In this document: piece after piece, positions 10,571-21,234 of the stretch
Layout of the letters: every line of letters starts with the position of its first letter
Numbering within the stretch: position 1 is the stretch's first letter
NCBI GenBank assembly: GCA_030562195.1
Contig: JAUJPP010000011.1
Span: forward strand, 4,402,001-4,466,000
Source: Nipponacmea schrenckii
Taxonomy: Eukaryota; Mollusca; Gastropoda; Lottiidae
DNA length: 64,000 nt
Direction: 5' to 3'
Notes under the pieces: generated by a model
Databases searched by the model: none
Seen by the model: only the letters and a program-made list of their open reading frames with translations
Told to the model about the DNA's origin: nothing
Program-made: the position numbers and the translations under genes

Positions 10571-11330
10571 TACCTCCCTTTAATCACTTAACTGTCCTCA
10601 CTAACTTGAACTACAGCCTGGGTTCAACCGATTATAGCGTGATGATTCAGAATTCAATCCGTTGTTGTTGATGCAGGTCGGGGGTGATGACATGGAAGAA
10701 GCGTTTAGTCGCTCGGATAGGACAATAAACTGATGCCCCGTGTTCTATCCGAGCGACTAGACGCTTCTTCCATGTCTACGTTAAAGACCCCTTGACAGTC
10801 GTCAATCGTAAAAGGGCCAATTTCGCTGTCCTGGCAAAATTTCCCTCATTGCACACTGTATGACGTCCGTCTTCTGTATCCCATTGGGTGCTGAACAGTA
10901 GGACGTAAAACTCCATTCATTTCATTTTCCAATTCTCAAACATCTCCAGTCTCCTTTCTTAGGATTACATGAATCAGCCTTTATTGATATAACTGGCCAT
11001 TGGAAGGGTTCCCTCCCATCAGTCATATAGGTCACGTGTTATACATCTTATAACAACAGAGAATATACATGACTGGAAAACTAATCCCCTGTCTTCTACC
11101 TATCAATATATGGACTGTTCCACACAGATCAGATCATTATCTGTGTTTAAGTTTGAGTTATAGAGTTATAGAGAACTGTAAAGAAGAAAAGTAAGTGATA
11201 AATTAGTATCGTTTATTCAACATAATAAGTTATTATAAATATGAACCATGTTTAAAATTATTTAATAACATTATAATATGGTGTTTGTATCACATGTCTT
11301 CAAAAGACTGAACGTTATCATCTGGTGGTC
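10555..11330 (+). repeat. Dispersed block with 32-bp hairpin and SINE-like part, copy 1
   Basis: Very similar to 22855-23635, and its right half to 54215-54590 (inverted). It contains an inverted repeat (arms 10689-10720 and 10745-10776) and ends its SINE-like part at about 10935 with GGACGTAAAACTCCATTCAT followed by TTCATTTT. Sequence after 11100 (CCTGTCTTCTACCTATCAAT) is shared in all three copies. Confidence 0.75.
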
Positions 11331-11336
11331 GGGTAG

Positions 11337-11580
11337 TAAAACATATTCAAATAAATTCTACCTTTTAGAATGAATAAAATAGATTTATAAACCAGGTCAA
11401 TAAGAGTATATTCTAAGAGGCAGTATCTAATTAAGTAGTATTTAATAATAATCAATAATAAAAAAGTAGAAGATTTTAATTTGTTATACACTAAATTTAC
11501 ATTTATCATTATAGGAAAATCATCAAAGAATATTGACTTCAGAGTGGGTAAATTTAGATAGAGATTATAATATTGGTAAA
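11337..11580. repeat. 244-bp direct duplication, copy 1
   Basis: Near-identical to 12897-13140 (ACATATTCAAATAAATTCTA to GAGATTATAATATTGGT). Here it leads into the 54-bp minisatellite block; the other copy leads into the 3' repeats of the TRIM-like gene. Confidence 0.8.
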
Positions 11581-12510
11581 TTTATAAAGTATTGTCTATT
11601 ATAGTTGCTTCAAGCAGACAATGAGTAGGTTAATTTATATAGTATGGTCTATTATCAGTAGCTTCAAGCAGACAATGAGCAGGTTAATTTATAAAGTATG
11701 GTCTATTATCAGTAGCTTCAAGCAGACAATGAGCAGGTTAATTTATAAAGTATGGTCTGATGTATGTGACTAAATAGTTGTTATTCAATCTTGTTAACTC
11801 ACAGGTTTATGTTTTTCATATTGTTAATAACTCCCTGATTCTGTTAGTAAAGTCTACAATAAATATGGTTAACTTATATTTAGTCTCCTATGGTATTTGA
11901 TGCATTTATTCATTAGTCTGTAGGTATGCTTTAAGAGTACTATTTCAGCTTATAATAGTAGATACTCGGAACTAATCTCAATCCTTTGGTATTATTACAA
12001 TAAGAAATATCAAACTAAAATTGAATGCGTTTTGTTTATCTAAAGACCTATTTAAAGTCTATTCGGGAGGACAAAATATTAATTCATTTAAAAATTTCAG
12101 CCTATAAAAGGAATCTAAACTAAACATGTATGAACATACTAAAACCTTACTCCATTGTGTGTGTTATAAATCATTTGAATTTTAAGTTTTATGAAAGAAA
12201 TCAACAAAGTCAATATTGGACAATCTAAAACCGTATAAGCTATTATACTAAATCTTTGCACATTTTGAAGCATGTGCACTGAATACATAGATTAAAAGTT
12301 TATTGTACAAGTTAACTATTTCTTATTCTAAAATCTGTCAATTTATTGTCATACAGGAAACAATGTTTAGTTTGATTAAAGTTAATAATGCCTGGTAAAA
12401 AGAAAAGGGTTGGAGAGACTTTCATATTTTATTTACTTGGGCTTTACTCCTTAGATGTGCCTGTTTAAAGAACATCAGACATCATCTAACTCTAATATTC
12501 TAGAGAGTTG
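11580..12510 (+). repeat. Dispersed block with 54-bp minisatellite, copy 2 (short)
   Basis: Begins with about three 54-bp units (11590-11760), then matches the right-hand part of the block at 18415-19480, e.g. TTCATTAGTCTGTAGGT, ACTCCATTGTG and AATCTTTGCACATTTT. It ends near 12480-12540 with one unit of the 70-77 bp repeat. The left half of the long copy is absent. Confidence 0.75.
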
Positions 12511-12594
12511 TACCACTGTTGACTACTATTTCTGTTTATATAGACACCGACATATTAATCTAGCAATTCTAAATGGTCCATTTTACTATTGAAT

Positions 12595-12898
12595 CCGATG
12601 AACAGCCCATCTACTTCAAGCTCGTCCGTTTGGAGGCTGTGCTATATTGTGGAATAGTGACTTGATTTGTAATATCCAACATTTTGTTTCGAGTTCTAAA
12701 AGAATGTGTGCAGTTGTAATCTCCCTTGAACAAATTAAGATAATAGTTTGTAATGTATATATGCCATGTAACAACCAGCATGATGCTGTTTTCGATGATA
12801 CATTAAAGGATATCAGAGCTATTATAAACGAAACAGGCATTGACTATATTGTGATCGGTGGGGATCTGAATACCGACTTTAGAAGAGTTAATTCATAA
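12595..12898 (+). pseudogene. LINE endonuclease fragment (CR1/L2-like)
   Basis: Frame reads GGCAILWNSDL, then VCNVYMPC and YIVIGGDLNTDF, the signature of apurinic-like endonuclease domains of non-LTR retrotransposons (GGD[FL]NTDF is the catalytic Asp/Asn motif). Only the middle of the domain is present and it stops at 12898, where the 244-bp duplication begins. It was probably cut by a later rearrangement. Confidence 0.75.
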
Positions 12899-13140
12899 CA
12901 TATTCAAATAAATTCTACCTTTTAGAATGAATAAAATAGATTTATAAACCAGGTCAATAAGAGTATATTCTAAGAGGCAGTATCTAATTAAGTAGTATTT
13001 AATAATAATCAATAATTAAAAAGTAGAAGATTTTAATTTGTTATACACTAAATTTACATTTATCATTATAGGAAAATCTTCAAAGAATATTGACTTCAGA
13101 GTGGGTAAATTTAGATAGAGATTATAATATTGGTTGTAGT
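12897..13140. repeat. 244-bp direct duplication, copy 2
   Basis: Copy of 11337-11580, 1560 bases apart. It truncates the LINE endonuclease fragment on its left. Confidence 0.8.
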
Positions 13141-13385
13141 AATTTTACTGACTAAACTCTATTTCAAATGTCAGACGATTTATAGTGAAATTCAGAACAC
13201 TGATTAGATAAAAGAGTAGGTAAATTTAGATAGAGATTATAATATTGGTTCTAGTAATTTTACTGACTAAACTCTATTTCAAATGTCACATGATTTATAA
13301 TGAAATTCAGAACACTGATTAGATAAAAGAGTGGGTAAATTTAGATAGAGATTATAATATTGGTTCTAGTAATTTTACTGACTAA
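13130..13385 (-). repeat. 115-bp TRIM 3' repeat, about 2.2 units
   Basis: Same unit as follows the other TRIM-like genes (AGTTTAGTCAGTAAAATTAC on the minus strand). The gene's reading frame now runs into the first unit because its usual stop codon is lost. Confidence 0.85.
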
Positions 13386-14693
13386 ACTTGATTTCCATGA
13401 TATTTCTTTAATCTGTAGTATATTGAATTGGACCACAAACTGATTTTCATTATTTAAATAACCCTTGGTTTTATCACTGAGTTCAGTCAGGGGGGTAGAA
13501 TTCCAGTGCAGTACTGCTGTGTCAGTTATAGTTTCACTACGATCATGCCAATACAAACCGACCCAGTTAGTCCATATTCTCGTGTTACTAAATGATTCAG
13601 TTATAGTTTTATTGTTATCTATATTCAATAAACTGATTGTGCAATCAATTATACAGTAGTCTAGATCAGGATTGTCATCTGGTAATAGGTCAATATCAAT
13701 ACATAAATCATCATCTATATCTCTCATTACCCTACAAATCCATACCAGGTTATTGTTTCTAAACTTATTCTTACTGCCATACCAGATGAACTCTTTATTT
13801 ATATCACTGATATCAAATATAAACTGATACGAACCTGGTATGTATTCTTTAGAAATAACAGACCCTACCTGATCTAAACTAAAATCTTTCTCCACCCACT
13901 GTAAATACTGTATATAATCTTTCTCGTCCTGTTTTTCTATTTCTAACAAACAAGGCGATGTTTGTAAAATATTTAATGTTGTTTTAATTGAAGGTGAAAT
14001 ATTTGATTCCATATTACCTTCTAATAAATTTATTTCACATGTTATTTCCATTTCTCTATCTTCTACTTTCTTCCTATTTTCTTCTAAATTATTTCTGATG
14101 TTTTTAATAATCTTTTCACAACCTTTTGTTACATCAGAAACAATTTGTTCAGTTTTCTCAGTCACTTTAGTACAGGAATCTTCACACAACGATTCGAGTT
14201 CCCCCAATGATTCTAATAATGTAGAGCGAGTTTTCTCCAAGTTTTTGATTCTGTTTTTGATGATTTTTTGTGAACGTTCAAGATTTTCGATGGCTTTATT
14301 CCGTGTTTCGTCACTTTCTATATCCAATGTTTCGTGTTCTTTGTGCTGTTCTAATATACACTTTGAACACAATCCTATATTACACTTATTACAGTAATAA
14401 TCCACTTCCCTCTGATAATGGTTGGGACATTTTGGTTGTGTTGCTGAGGGAGGTTGGTCTGTTGAATGTGATGTTTGAACTATATAGTTTGTAGGAAAGT
14501 TCTTCGCACCACCTTCTGGAATATTGACATTCTTCTTACACAATGGACAGGGGAATGTTCCTCTTCGTTCAGCTATATATTGTTCAATACAAGTCAAGCA
14601 GAAGGTATGACCACACGGTAAAAACTTTGGTGTTGTAAAACTTTCACGACAAACGGGACATTCAGGTATGTTACTAACTGCAGCTGAGGCCAT
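13341..14693 (-). CDS. TRIM-like RING/B-box/coiled-coil protein, MATH-like C-terminus (450 aa)
   Basis: Intact single-exon frame, ATG at 14693, TAA at 13341-13343. RING C3HC4: C12, C15, C27, H29, C32, C35, C49, C52. B-box 2: C89, H92, C101, C104, C109, C112, H117, H120. A coiled coil follows (about 125-255), then a ~130-residue C-terminal domain (IPGSYQFIFDI, SKNKFRNNNLVW, LTELSDKTKGYL) that I read as MATH/TRAF-like, as in TRIM37. RING/B-box proteins usually act as E3 ubiquitin ligases; the substrate is unknown. Compared with the gene at 39822 it has three in-frame deletions around the YLQW region, and TAG has become TCA after SWK, adding 16 residues read from the 3' repeat. AG dinucleotides just upstream of the ATG suggest a 5'UTR intron. 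A 46-bp array lies immediately upstream. Confidence 0.85.
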   Translation of the reverse strand: MASAAVSNIPECPVCRESFTTPKFLPCGHTFCLTCIEQYIAERRGTFPCPLCKKNVNIPEGGAKNFPTNYIVQTSHSTDQPPSATQPKCPNHYQREVDYYCNKCNIGLCSKCILEQHKEHETLDIESDETRNKAIENLERSQKIIKNRIKNLEKTRSTLLESLGELESLCEDSCTKVTEKTEQIVSDVTKGCEKIIKNIRNNLEENRKKVEDREMEITCEINLLEGNMESNISPSIKTTLNILQTSPCLLEIEKQDEKDYIQYLQWVEKDFSLDQVGSVISKEYIPGSYQFIFDISDINKEFIWYGSKNKFRNNNLVWICRVMRDIDDDLCIDIDLLPDDNPDLDYCIIDCTISLLNIDNNKTITESFSNTRIWTNWVGLYWHDRSETITDTAVLHWNSTPLTELSDKTKGYLNNENQFVVQFNILQIKEISWKSSLVSKITRTNIIISI

Positions 14694-14749
14694 TTTATTG
14701 TTCTTTTGATACTGGAGATATCCTAGTTGGAATTATAATATTCACGTTT

Positions 14750-15835
14750 AGAGATATCCTGATTTAAATAGTACATTTAGGTATAAATCCCACTGGATAT
14801 GTCCTAGTTGAATATAGACTGTTTAGATATAAAACATACTAGATATGTCCTAGTTGAATATAAACTGTTTAGATAGACTAGATATGCCCCAGGTGAATGT
14901 AGACTGTTTAGATATAAAACACACTAGATATGTCCTATTTGAATATAGACTGTTTAGATATTAAACACACTAGATATGCCCCTAGTTGAATATAGACTGT
15001 TTAGATATAAAACACACTAGATATATCCTAGTTGAATATAGACTGTTTAGATATAAAACACACTAGATATGTCCTAGTTGAATATAGACTGTTTAGATAT
15101 AAAACACACTAGATATGTCCTTGTTGAATATAGACTGTTTAGATAAAAAAACACACTAGATATGTCCTAGTTGAATATAGACTGTTTAGATATAAAACAC
15201 ACTAGATATGTCCTAGTTGAATATAGACTGTTAAGATATAAAACACACTAGATATGTCCTAGTTGAATATAGACTGTTTAGATATAAACACTAGATAATA
15301 TGTCCTAGTTGAATATAGACTGTTTAGATATAAAACACACTAGATATGTCCTAGTTGAATATAGACTGTTTAGATAAAAAAACACACTAGATATGTCCTA
15401 GTTGAATATAGACTGTTAAGATATAAAACACACTAGATATGCCCCTAGTTGAATATAGACTGTTTAGATATAAAACACACTAGATATATCCTAGTTGAAT
15501 AGAGACTGTTTAGATATAAAACACACTAGATATGTCCTAGTTGAATATAGACTGTTTAGATTTTAAAAACACACTAGATATGTCCTTGTTGAATATAGAC
15601 TTTTTTAGATAAAAAAACACACTAGATATGTCCTAGTTGAATATAGACTGTTAAGATATAAAACACACTAGATATGTCCTAGTTGAATATAGACTGTTTA
15701 GTTTATAAACACTAGATATGCCCCTAGTTGAATATAGACTGTTTAGATATAAAACACACTAGATATGTCCTAGTTGAATATAGACTGTTTAGATATAAAC
15801 ACTAGATATGTCCTAGTTGACTATATAACACATTA
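14750..15835. repeat. 46-bp minisatellite upstream of the TRIM-like gene, about 23 units
   Basis: Unit includes TAGATATGTCCTAGTTGAAT and ATAGACTGTTTAGATATAAA, with several short-unit variants. It starts within 60 bases of the ATG at 14693, so it probably lies in the 5'UTR intron or promoter. The same repeat with the same outer flank (AGATGTAGGTGTGATATATT) lies at 26852-27040 next to a TRIM-like 5' stub. Confidence 0.9.
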
Positions 15836-16229
15836 GAGATGTAGGTGTGATATATTCTATGGTTTATCAGGAATTATTTGATGAAGAAGTTATAATCTGT
15901 TGACGGTCACCAACCAGTCTGATGTGAGACCCAGCGCAGTATGAGAAAGATTTCTAATAGTTACATTATATACTGGTTTTCTCTACATTTCTTAGAAATG
16001 ATCCCTTGAACATTGCCTTATAAGGACATGAAAACAATTAACAATATCTGCCCCCATTCAAATAAAAATATTTCTATAGAGTCGGTCCCTAGAAACTGCC
16101 GAGCTAACTAAATAATGACAATATTTCCTATGAATCATCTAGTCTTATGATTTTATTCCCAGAAATCAAATATAATCAGGAATACAGGTTATTCAATATA
16201 TAGAAGGTAACTCTTATATAACTGTATAT

Positions 16230-16660
16230 AGTAGGTGTGGATAAAAAAACTACATATTTTATCTATATTCTATTTATTAAGACTAGTTAATATATCTTCT
16301 CCCAAGATTGAAATTGTCTGTTTATAACTGTATATAGTAGGTGTTGATATAAAACTATATATTTTATCTATATTCATGTTAAGACTAGTTAATATTCCCT
16401 AGATATACCTTGTTGATATCTTCTCCCAAGATTGAAATTGTCTGTTTATAACTGTATATAGTACGTGTTGATATAAAACTATATATTTTATCTATATTCA
16501 TGTTAAAACTAGTTAATATTTTCTAGAAATGGCTTCTTGTTATCTTCTCTCAAGATTGAAATTGTCTGTTTATAACTGTATATAGTAGGTGTTGATATAA
16601 AACTATATATTGTATCTATATTCATGTTAAACTAGTTAATATTTTCTAGAAATGGCTTCT
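16230..16660. repeat. ~120-bp tandem repeat, about 4 units
   Basis: Units contain TAACTGTATATAGTAGGTGT, AAACTATATATTTTATCTAT and TCTCAAGATTGAAATTGTCT. The inverted copy at 2550-2790 has about three. Confidence 0.85.
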
Positions 16661-16944
16661 TGTTATCTTCTCTATAATAAACAATGGATTAACAAAATAG
16701 TTAACATTAAAACACCCCTAACATCATGTGGCCCTATCTACATGACAAATTTATTCTTACTGACCATTCTATTAAAGACTTGTTCATTATACCAATTAAA
16801 GGATACAACCTGGAAGACAGAGTTATTGGAAGGACCAACTTGTAAAATCTCGCCCAAATAACCTCAATATCTACCATGATAACCAGATTATATGTTTCAT
16901 TACATCCTACAACCAGACTGCCACCATTACCTCACATGTCATTA

Positions 16945-18415
16945 AACACTATTATCAGTAGCTTCAAGCAGACAATGAGCAGGTTAATTTATAAAGTATG
17001 GTCTATTATCAGTAGCTTCAAGTAGACAATGAGCAGGTTAATTTATAAAGTATGGTCTATTATCAGTAGCTTCAAACAGATAATGAGCAGGTTAATTTAT
17101 AAAGCATGGTCCATTATCAGTAGCTTCAAGCAGACAATGAGCAGGTTAATTTATAAAGTATGGTCTATTATCAGTAGCTTCAAGCAGACAATGAGCAGGT
17201 TAATTTATAAAGAATGGTCTATTATCAGTAGCTTCAAGCAGACAATGAGTAGGTTAATTTATATAGTATGGTATATTATCAGTAGCTTCAAGCAGACAAT
17301 GAGCAGGTTAATTTATAAAGTATGGTCTATTATCAGTAGCTTCAAACAGATAATGAGCAGGTTAATTTATAAAGTAAGGTCTATTATCAGTAGCTTCAAG
17401 CAGACAATGACCAGGTAAATGTATAAAGTATGGTCTATTATCAGTAGCTTCAAGCAGACAATGAGCAGGTTAATTTATAAAGTATGGTCTATTATCAGTA
17501 GCTTCAAGCAGACAATGAGCAGGTTAATTTATAAAGCATGGTCCATTATCAGTAGCTTCAAGCAGACAATGAGCAGGTTAATATATAAAGTATGGTCTAT
17601 TATCAGTAGCTTCAAGCAGACAATGAGCAGGTTAATTTATAAAGAAGGGGCTATTATCAGTAGCTTCAAGCAGACAATGAGCAGGTTAATTTATAAAGTA
17701 TGGTCTATTATCAGTAGCTTCAAACAGACAATGAGCAGGTTAATATATAAAGTATGGTCTATTATCAGTAGCTTCAAGCAGACAATGAGTAGGTTAATGT
17801 ATAAAGTATGGTCTATTATCAGTAGCTTCAAGCAGACAATGAGCAGGTTAATGTATAAAGTATGGTCTATTATCAGTAGCTTCAAGCAGACAATGAGCAG
17901 GTTAATTTATAAAGTATGGTCTATTATCAGTAACTTCAAGCAGACAATGAGCAGGTTGATTTATAAAGCATGGTCCATTATCAGTAGCTTCAAGCAGACA
18001 ATGATCAGGTTAATTTATAAAGTATGGTCTATTATCAGTAGCTTCAAGCAGACAATGAGCAGGTTAATATATAAAGTATAGTCTATTATCAGTAGCTTCA
18101 AGCAGACAATGAGTAGGTTAATTTATAAAGTATGGTCTATTATCAGTAGCTTCAAGCAGACAATGAGCAGGTTAATTTATAAAGTATGGTCTATTATCAG
18201 TTGTTTCAAGCAGACAATGAGTAGGTTAATTTATAAAGTATGGTCTATTATCAGTTGCTTCAAGCAGACAATGAGCAGGTTAATTTATAAAGTATGGTCT
18301 ATTATCAGTAGCTTCAAGCAGACAATGAGCAGGTTAATTTATAAAGTATGGTCTATTATCAGTAGCTTCAAGCAGACAATGAGCAGGTTAATTTATAAAG
18401 TATGGTCTGATGTAT
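16945..18415. repeat. 54-bp minisatellite, about 27 units
   Basis: Unit contains GTCTATTATCAGTAGCTTCA, AGCAGACAATGAGCAGGTTA and ATTTATAAAGTATG. Because 54 is a multiple of three the plus strand reads an 18-residue repeat (MSRLIYKVWSIISSFKQT) for long stretches, but several units break it and there is no gene context; I treat the frames as by-products. The other two block copies hold only about three units each. Confidence 0.95.
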
Positions 18416-19483
18416 GTGACTAGAATAGTTGTTATTTAATCTGTGTTAACTCAACAGGTTTATGTTTTCATATTGTTAATAACTCCCTGATTCTGTTAGT
18501 AAAGTCTACAATAAATATGATTAACTTATATTTAGTTCTCCTATGGTGTTTGATGCATTTATTCATTAGTCTGTAGGTTGCTTTAAGAGTAATATTTTCA
18601 GCTTTAATAGAGGCTACTGGGAACGTTAATCTCAATCCCTTTGGTATTATTACAATATAGAAATGTGAAACTAAAATTGAATGGTTTGTGTTTATTTCTA
18701 AAGACTCTATTATAAAGTCAATAATTCAGCAAGGACAAATTATTAATTATTAAAAAATATTCTATTCTAACTTCAGTGGCGTCTCTATGAATTATTTTTT
18801 TTTGTCAAAGGGAGTAATTCTTTAATATTGGTCAGAACAGTTTGCCTGTAGAAGATTGTGATACATCTGATAGTAGAGATACACTAACGACTTGTTTCTA
18901 TGACTATGTACCTGCTATGATATTCTTTTATAAACAATGCTAGTGTCCATTGAAAAACTTGTATGGTTTGTGTTTATTTCTAAAGTCTCTATTATAATAA
19001 CAATAATTCAGCGAGGACAAAATATTAATTATTAAAAAATATTCACAAACTATAAAAGTGAATCTAAACTAAACATGTATTGAACATGACTAACAACCTA
19101 CTCCATTGTGGTGTGTTATATAAATCATTTGTATATTTTAGTTTCTATAGAGAAGAAATCAACAGTCAATTCTGGACAATTAAAACCTGTACTAAGCCTT
19201 TATAATATAAATCTTTGCACATTTTAAAGCATGTAACCTGAATAATAGATTAAAAGTTTATTGTGCCTTCAGGTTTTAAGCTATTTCTTTTTCCAAACAT
19301 TCTTTCAATTTATTGTCTATGGTTGCATGGAACAGTGTTTTTCAAACAAAAATCTGCTGTAAGGTCAGGATTGTAAAATATAGTTTGTTTAAAGTTGATA
19401 ATACCTGAAAATACTTCAGAAATCTAGATCCAATATCAATTTTACTCCTCTAGGATATATTCCTTAAGTGGTGCCTGTTTAAA

Positions 19484-19682
19484 GGTATAATACTTCTTAG
19501 AATTAACATAAATTTGAAAAAAATTTTCAGAAAAGAGCTTTATTCATGAGTCAATAAGCCTGTTAACCATAAAAACATAAAAAAATCTAAATATCCAAGT
19601 AATTATCTATAAAGATCATTTATTACTTGAAATAAACTTAATAATTATTAAGCTTTTCCTAAAAATGGCGTATTGTGCCTTT
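19484..19682. mobile_element. Possible TTAA-flanked MITE, about 200 bp
   Basis: TTAA occurs at 19480-19483 and 19683-19686. The inner ends AAAGGTATAATACTTC and AAAGGCACAATACGCC (minus) are alike at 12 of 16 positions. The left flank GGTGCCTGTTTAAAG occurs without insert near 12465 and 1125, but the right flank does not match those sites well, so the call is tentative. Confidence 0.4.
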
Positions 19683-19689
19683 TTAAGAT

Positions 19690-20099
19690 TTAAAGTCTCA
19701 AATGTTAATAACACATAAGTTCACTGATGAATAATAATATTTAATTTTAAAAAATTTATTTCACAAACCTTTATAAAAGTGTCTAAGCACTAAACTGGTA
19801 ATTAAATGACTAAAACAATTTGGGTGTGAATAAACATTTGTATATTTTAGTTTCTATACTGAACAAATTAACTTTAGTCTAATTCTGGATTAATTCCTTG
19901 TATCTAAGCACTTTATAAGTATAATCTTGTCAATGTCCTGATATAGGAGATATTAGACCATAATAATAGATTACTGTTTGATCTGTACCATATCAATTTT
20001 AAGCTAAAATACTTCTTTTATCGTAACACATTAAACTTTAATTATATTGACTTTAATACATGGTATAACAGTGTTTATGTCAGACAAATAATCGGTATT
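19690..20099. other. No recognisable gene
   Basis: AT-rich; partial resemblance to the preceding block (ACATTTGTATATTTTAGTTT) suggests a decayed further copy of its right part. Nothing else seen. Confidence 0.4.
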
Positions 20100-21128
20100 C
20101 AGTTCTAATATTTAATACTGTATCTTGTTATACTGTAACTACGACTTATAATTCTATAGTTATATATTTAATACCGTTCTTGTTATACTGTAACGACACT
20201 ATAATAATTCTATAGTTCTATATTTAATACGTTCTTGTTATACTGTAACGACGCTATAATAATTCTATAGTTACTATATTTAATACGTTCTTGTTATACT
20301 GTAACGACACTAAAAATTCTATAGTAATTATATTTAATACTGTCATCTTGTTATACTGTAACGACGACTATAATAATTCTATAGTTCTATATTTAATACT
20401 GTATCTTGTTATACTGTAACACGTCTATAATAATTCTATAGTTCTATATTTAATACTGTCTCTTGTTATACTGTAACGACACTATAATAATTCTATAGTT
20501 CTATATTTAATACTGTCTCTTGTTATACTGTAACGACGACTATAATAATTCTATAGTTCTATATTTAATACTGTCTCTTGTTATACTGTAACGACGACTA
20601 TAATAATTCTATAGTTCTATATTTAATACTGTCTCTTGTTATACTGTAACGACGTACTATAATAATTCTATAGTTATATATTTAATACTGTTCTTGTTAT
20701 ACTGTAACGACGACTATAATAATTCTATAGTTCTATATTTAATACTGTCTCTTGTTATACTGTAACGACGACTATAATAATTCTATAGTTACTATATTTA
20801 ATACGTTTCTTGTTATACTGTAACGACGACTATAATAATTCTATAGTTATATATTTAATACTGTCTCTTGTTATACTGTAACGACGTCTATAATTATTCT
20901 ATAGTTCTATATTTAATACTGTCTCTTGTTATACTGTAACGACGCTATAATAATTCTATAGTTATATATTTAATACTGTCTCTTGTTATACTGTAACGAC
21001 GACTATAATAATTCTATAGTTATATATTTAATACTGTCTCTTGTTATACTGTAACGACGACTATAATAATTCTATAGTTCTATATTTAATACTGTCTCTT
21101 GTTATACTGTAACGACGACTATAATAAT
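20100..21128. repeat. 58-bp minisatellite, about 18 units
   Basis: Unit includes TATAATAATTCTATAGTTCT, ATATTTAATACTGTCTCTTG and TTATACTGTAACGACGAC. The first 400 bases have many one- or two-base deletions per unit, while the rest is regular, which may reflect poor consensus quality. Confidence 0.9.
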
Positions 21129-21234
21129 TCATTATTAGAACATAATTAATATATTGGTACAAAATATTTAGTGTATTTCCCTATAGAAACTACCGAGTGA
21201 CGCTGTATCTAAAGTATCCTATACCATTTAATCC

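Larger units (their letters stand above)
16010..19485 (+). repeat. Dispersed block with internal minisatellites, copy 3 (long)
   Basis: Longest of three copies (others 1116-2960 inverted, 11580-12510). Order: unique part, ~120-bp repeats (16230-16660), unique part to 16945, 54-bp array (16945-18415), then a right part in which about 80 bp (18684-18770) is duplicated at 18963-19045. No coding domain recognised. Confidence 0.75.

Noticed and set aside
17029..18423. Long frames with an 18-residue repeat (MSRLIYKVWSIISSFKQT)
   Set aside because: They arise from the 54-bp period; frames break in several units, the reverse strand is also partly open, and the same array elsewhere has three units and no gene context.
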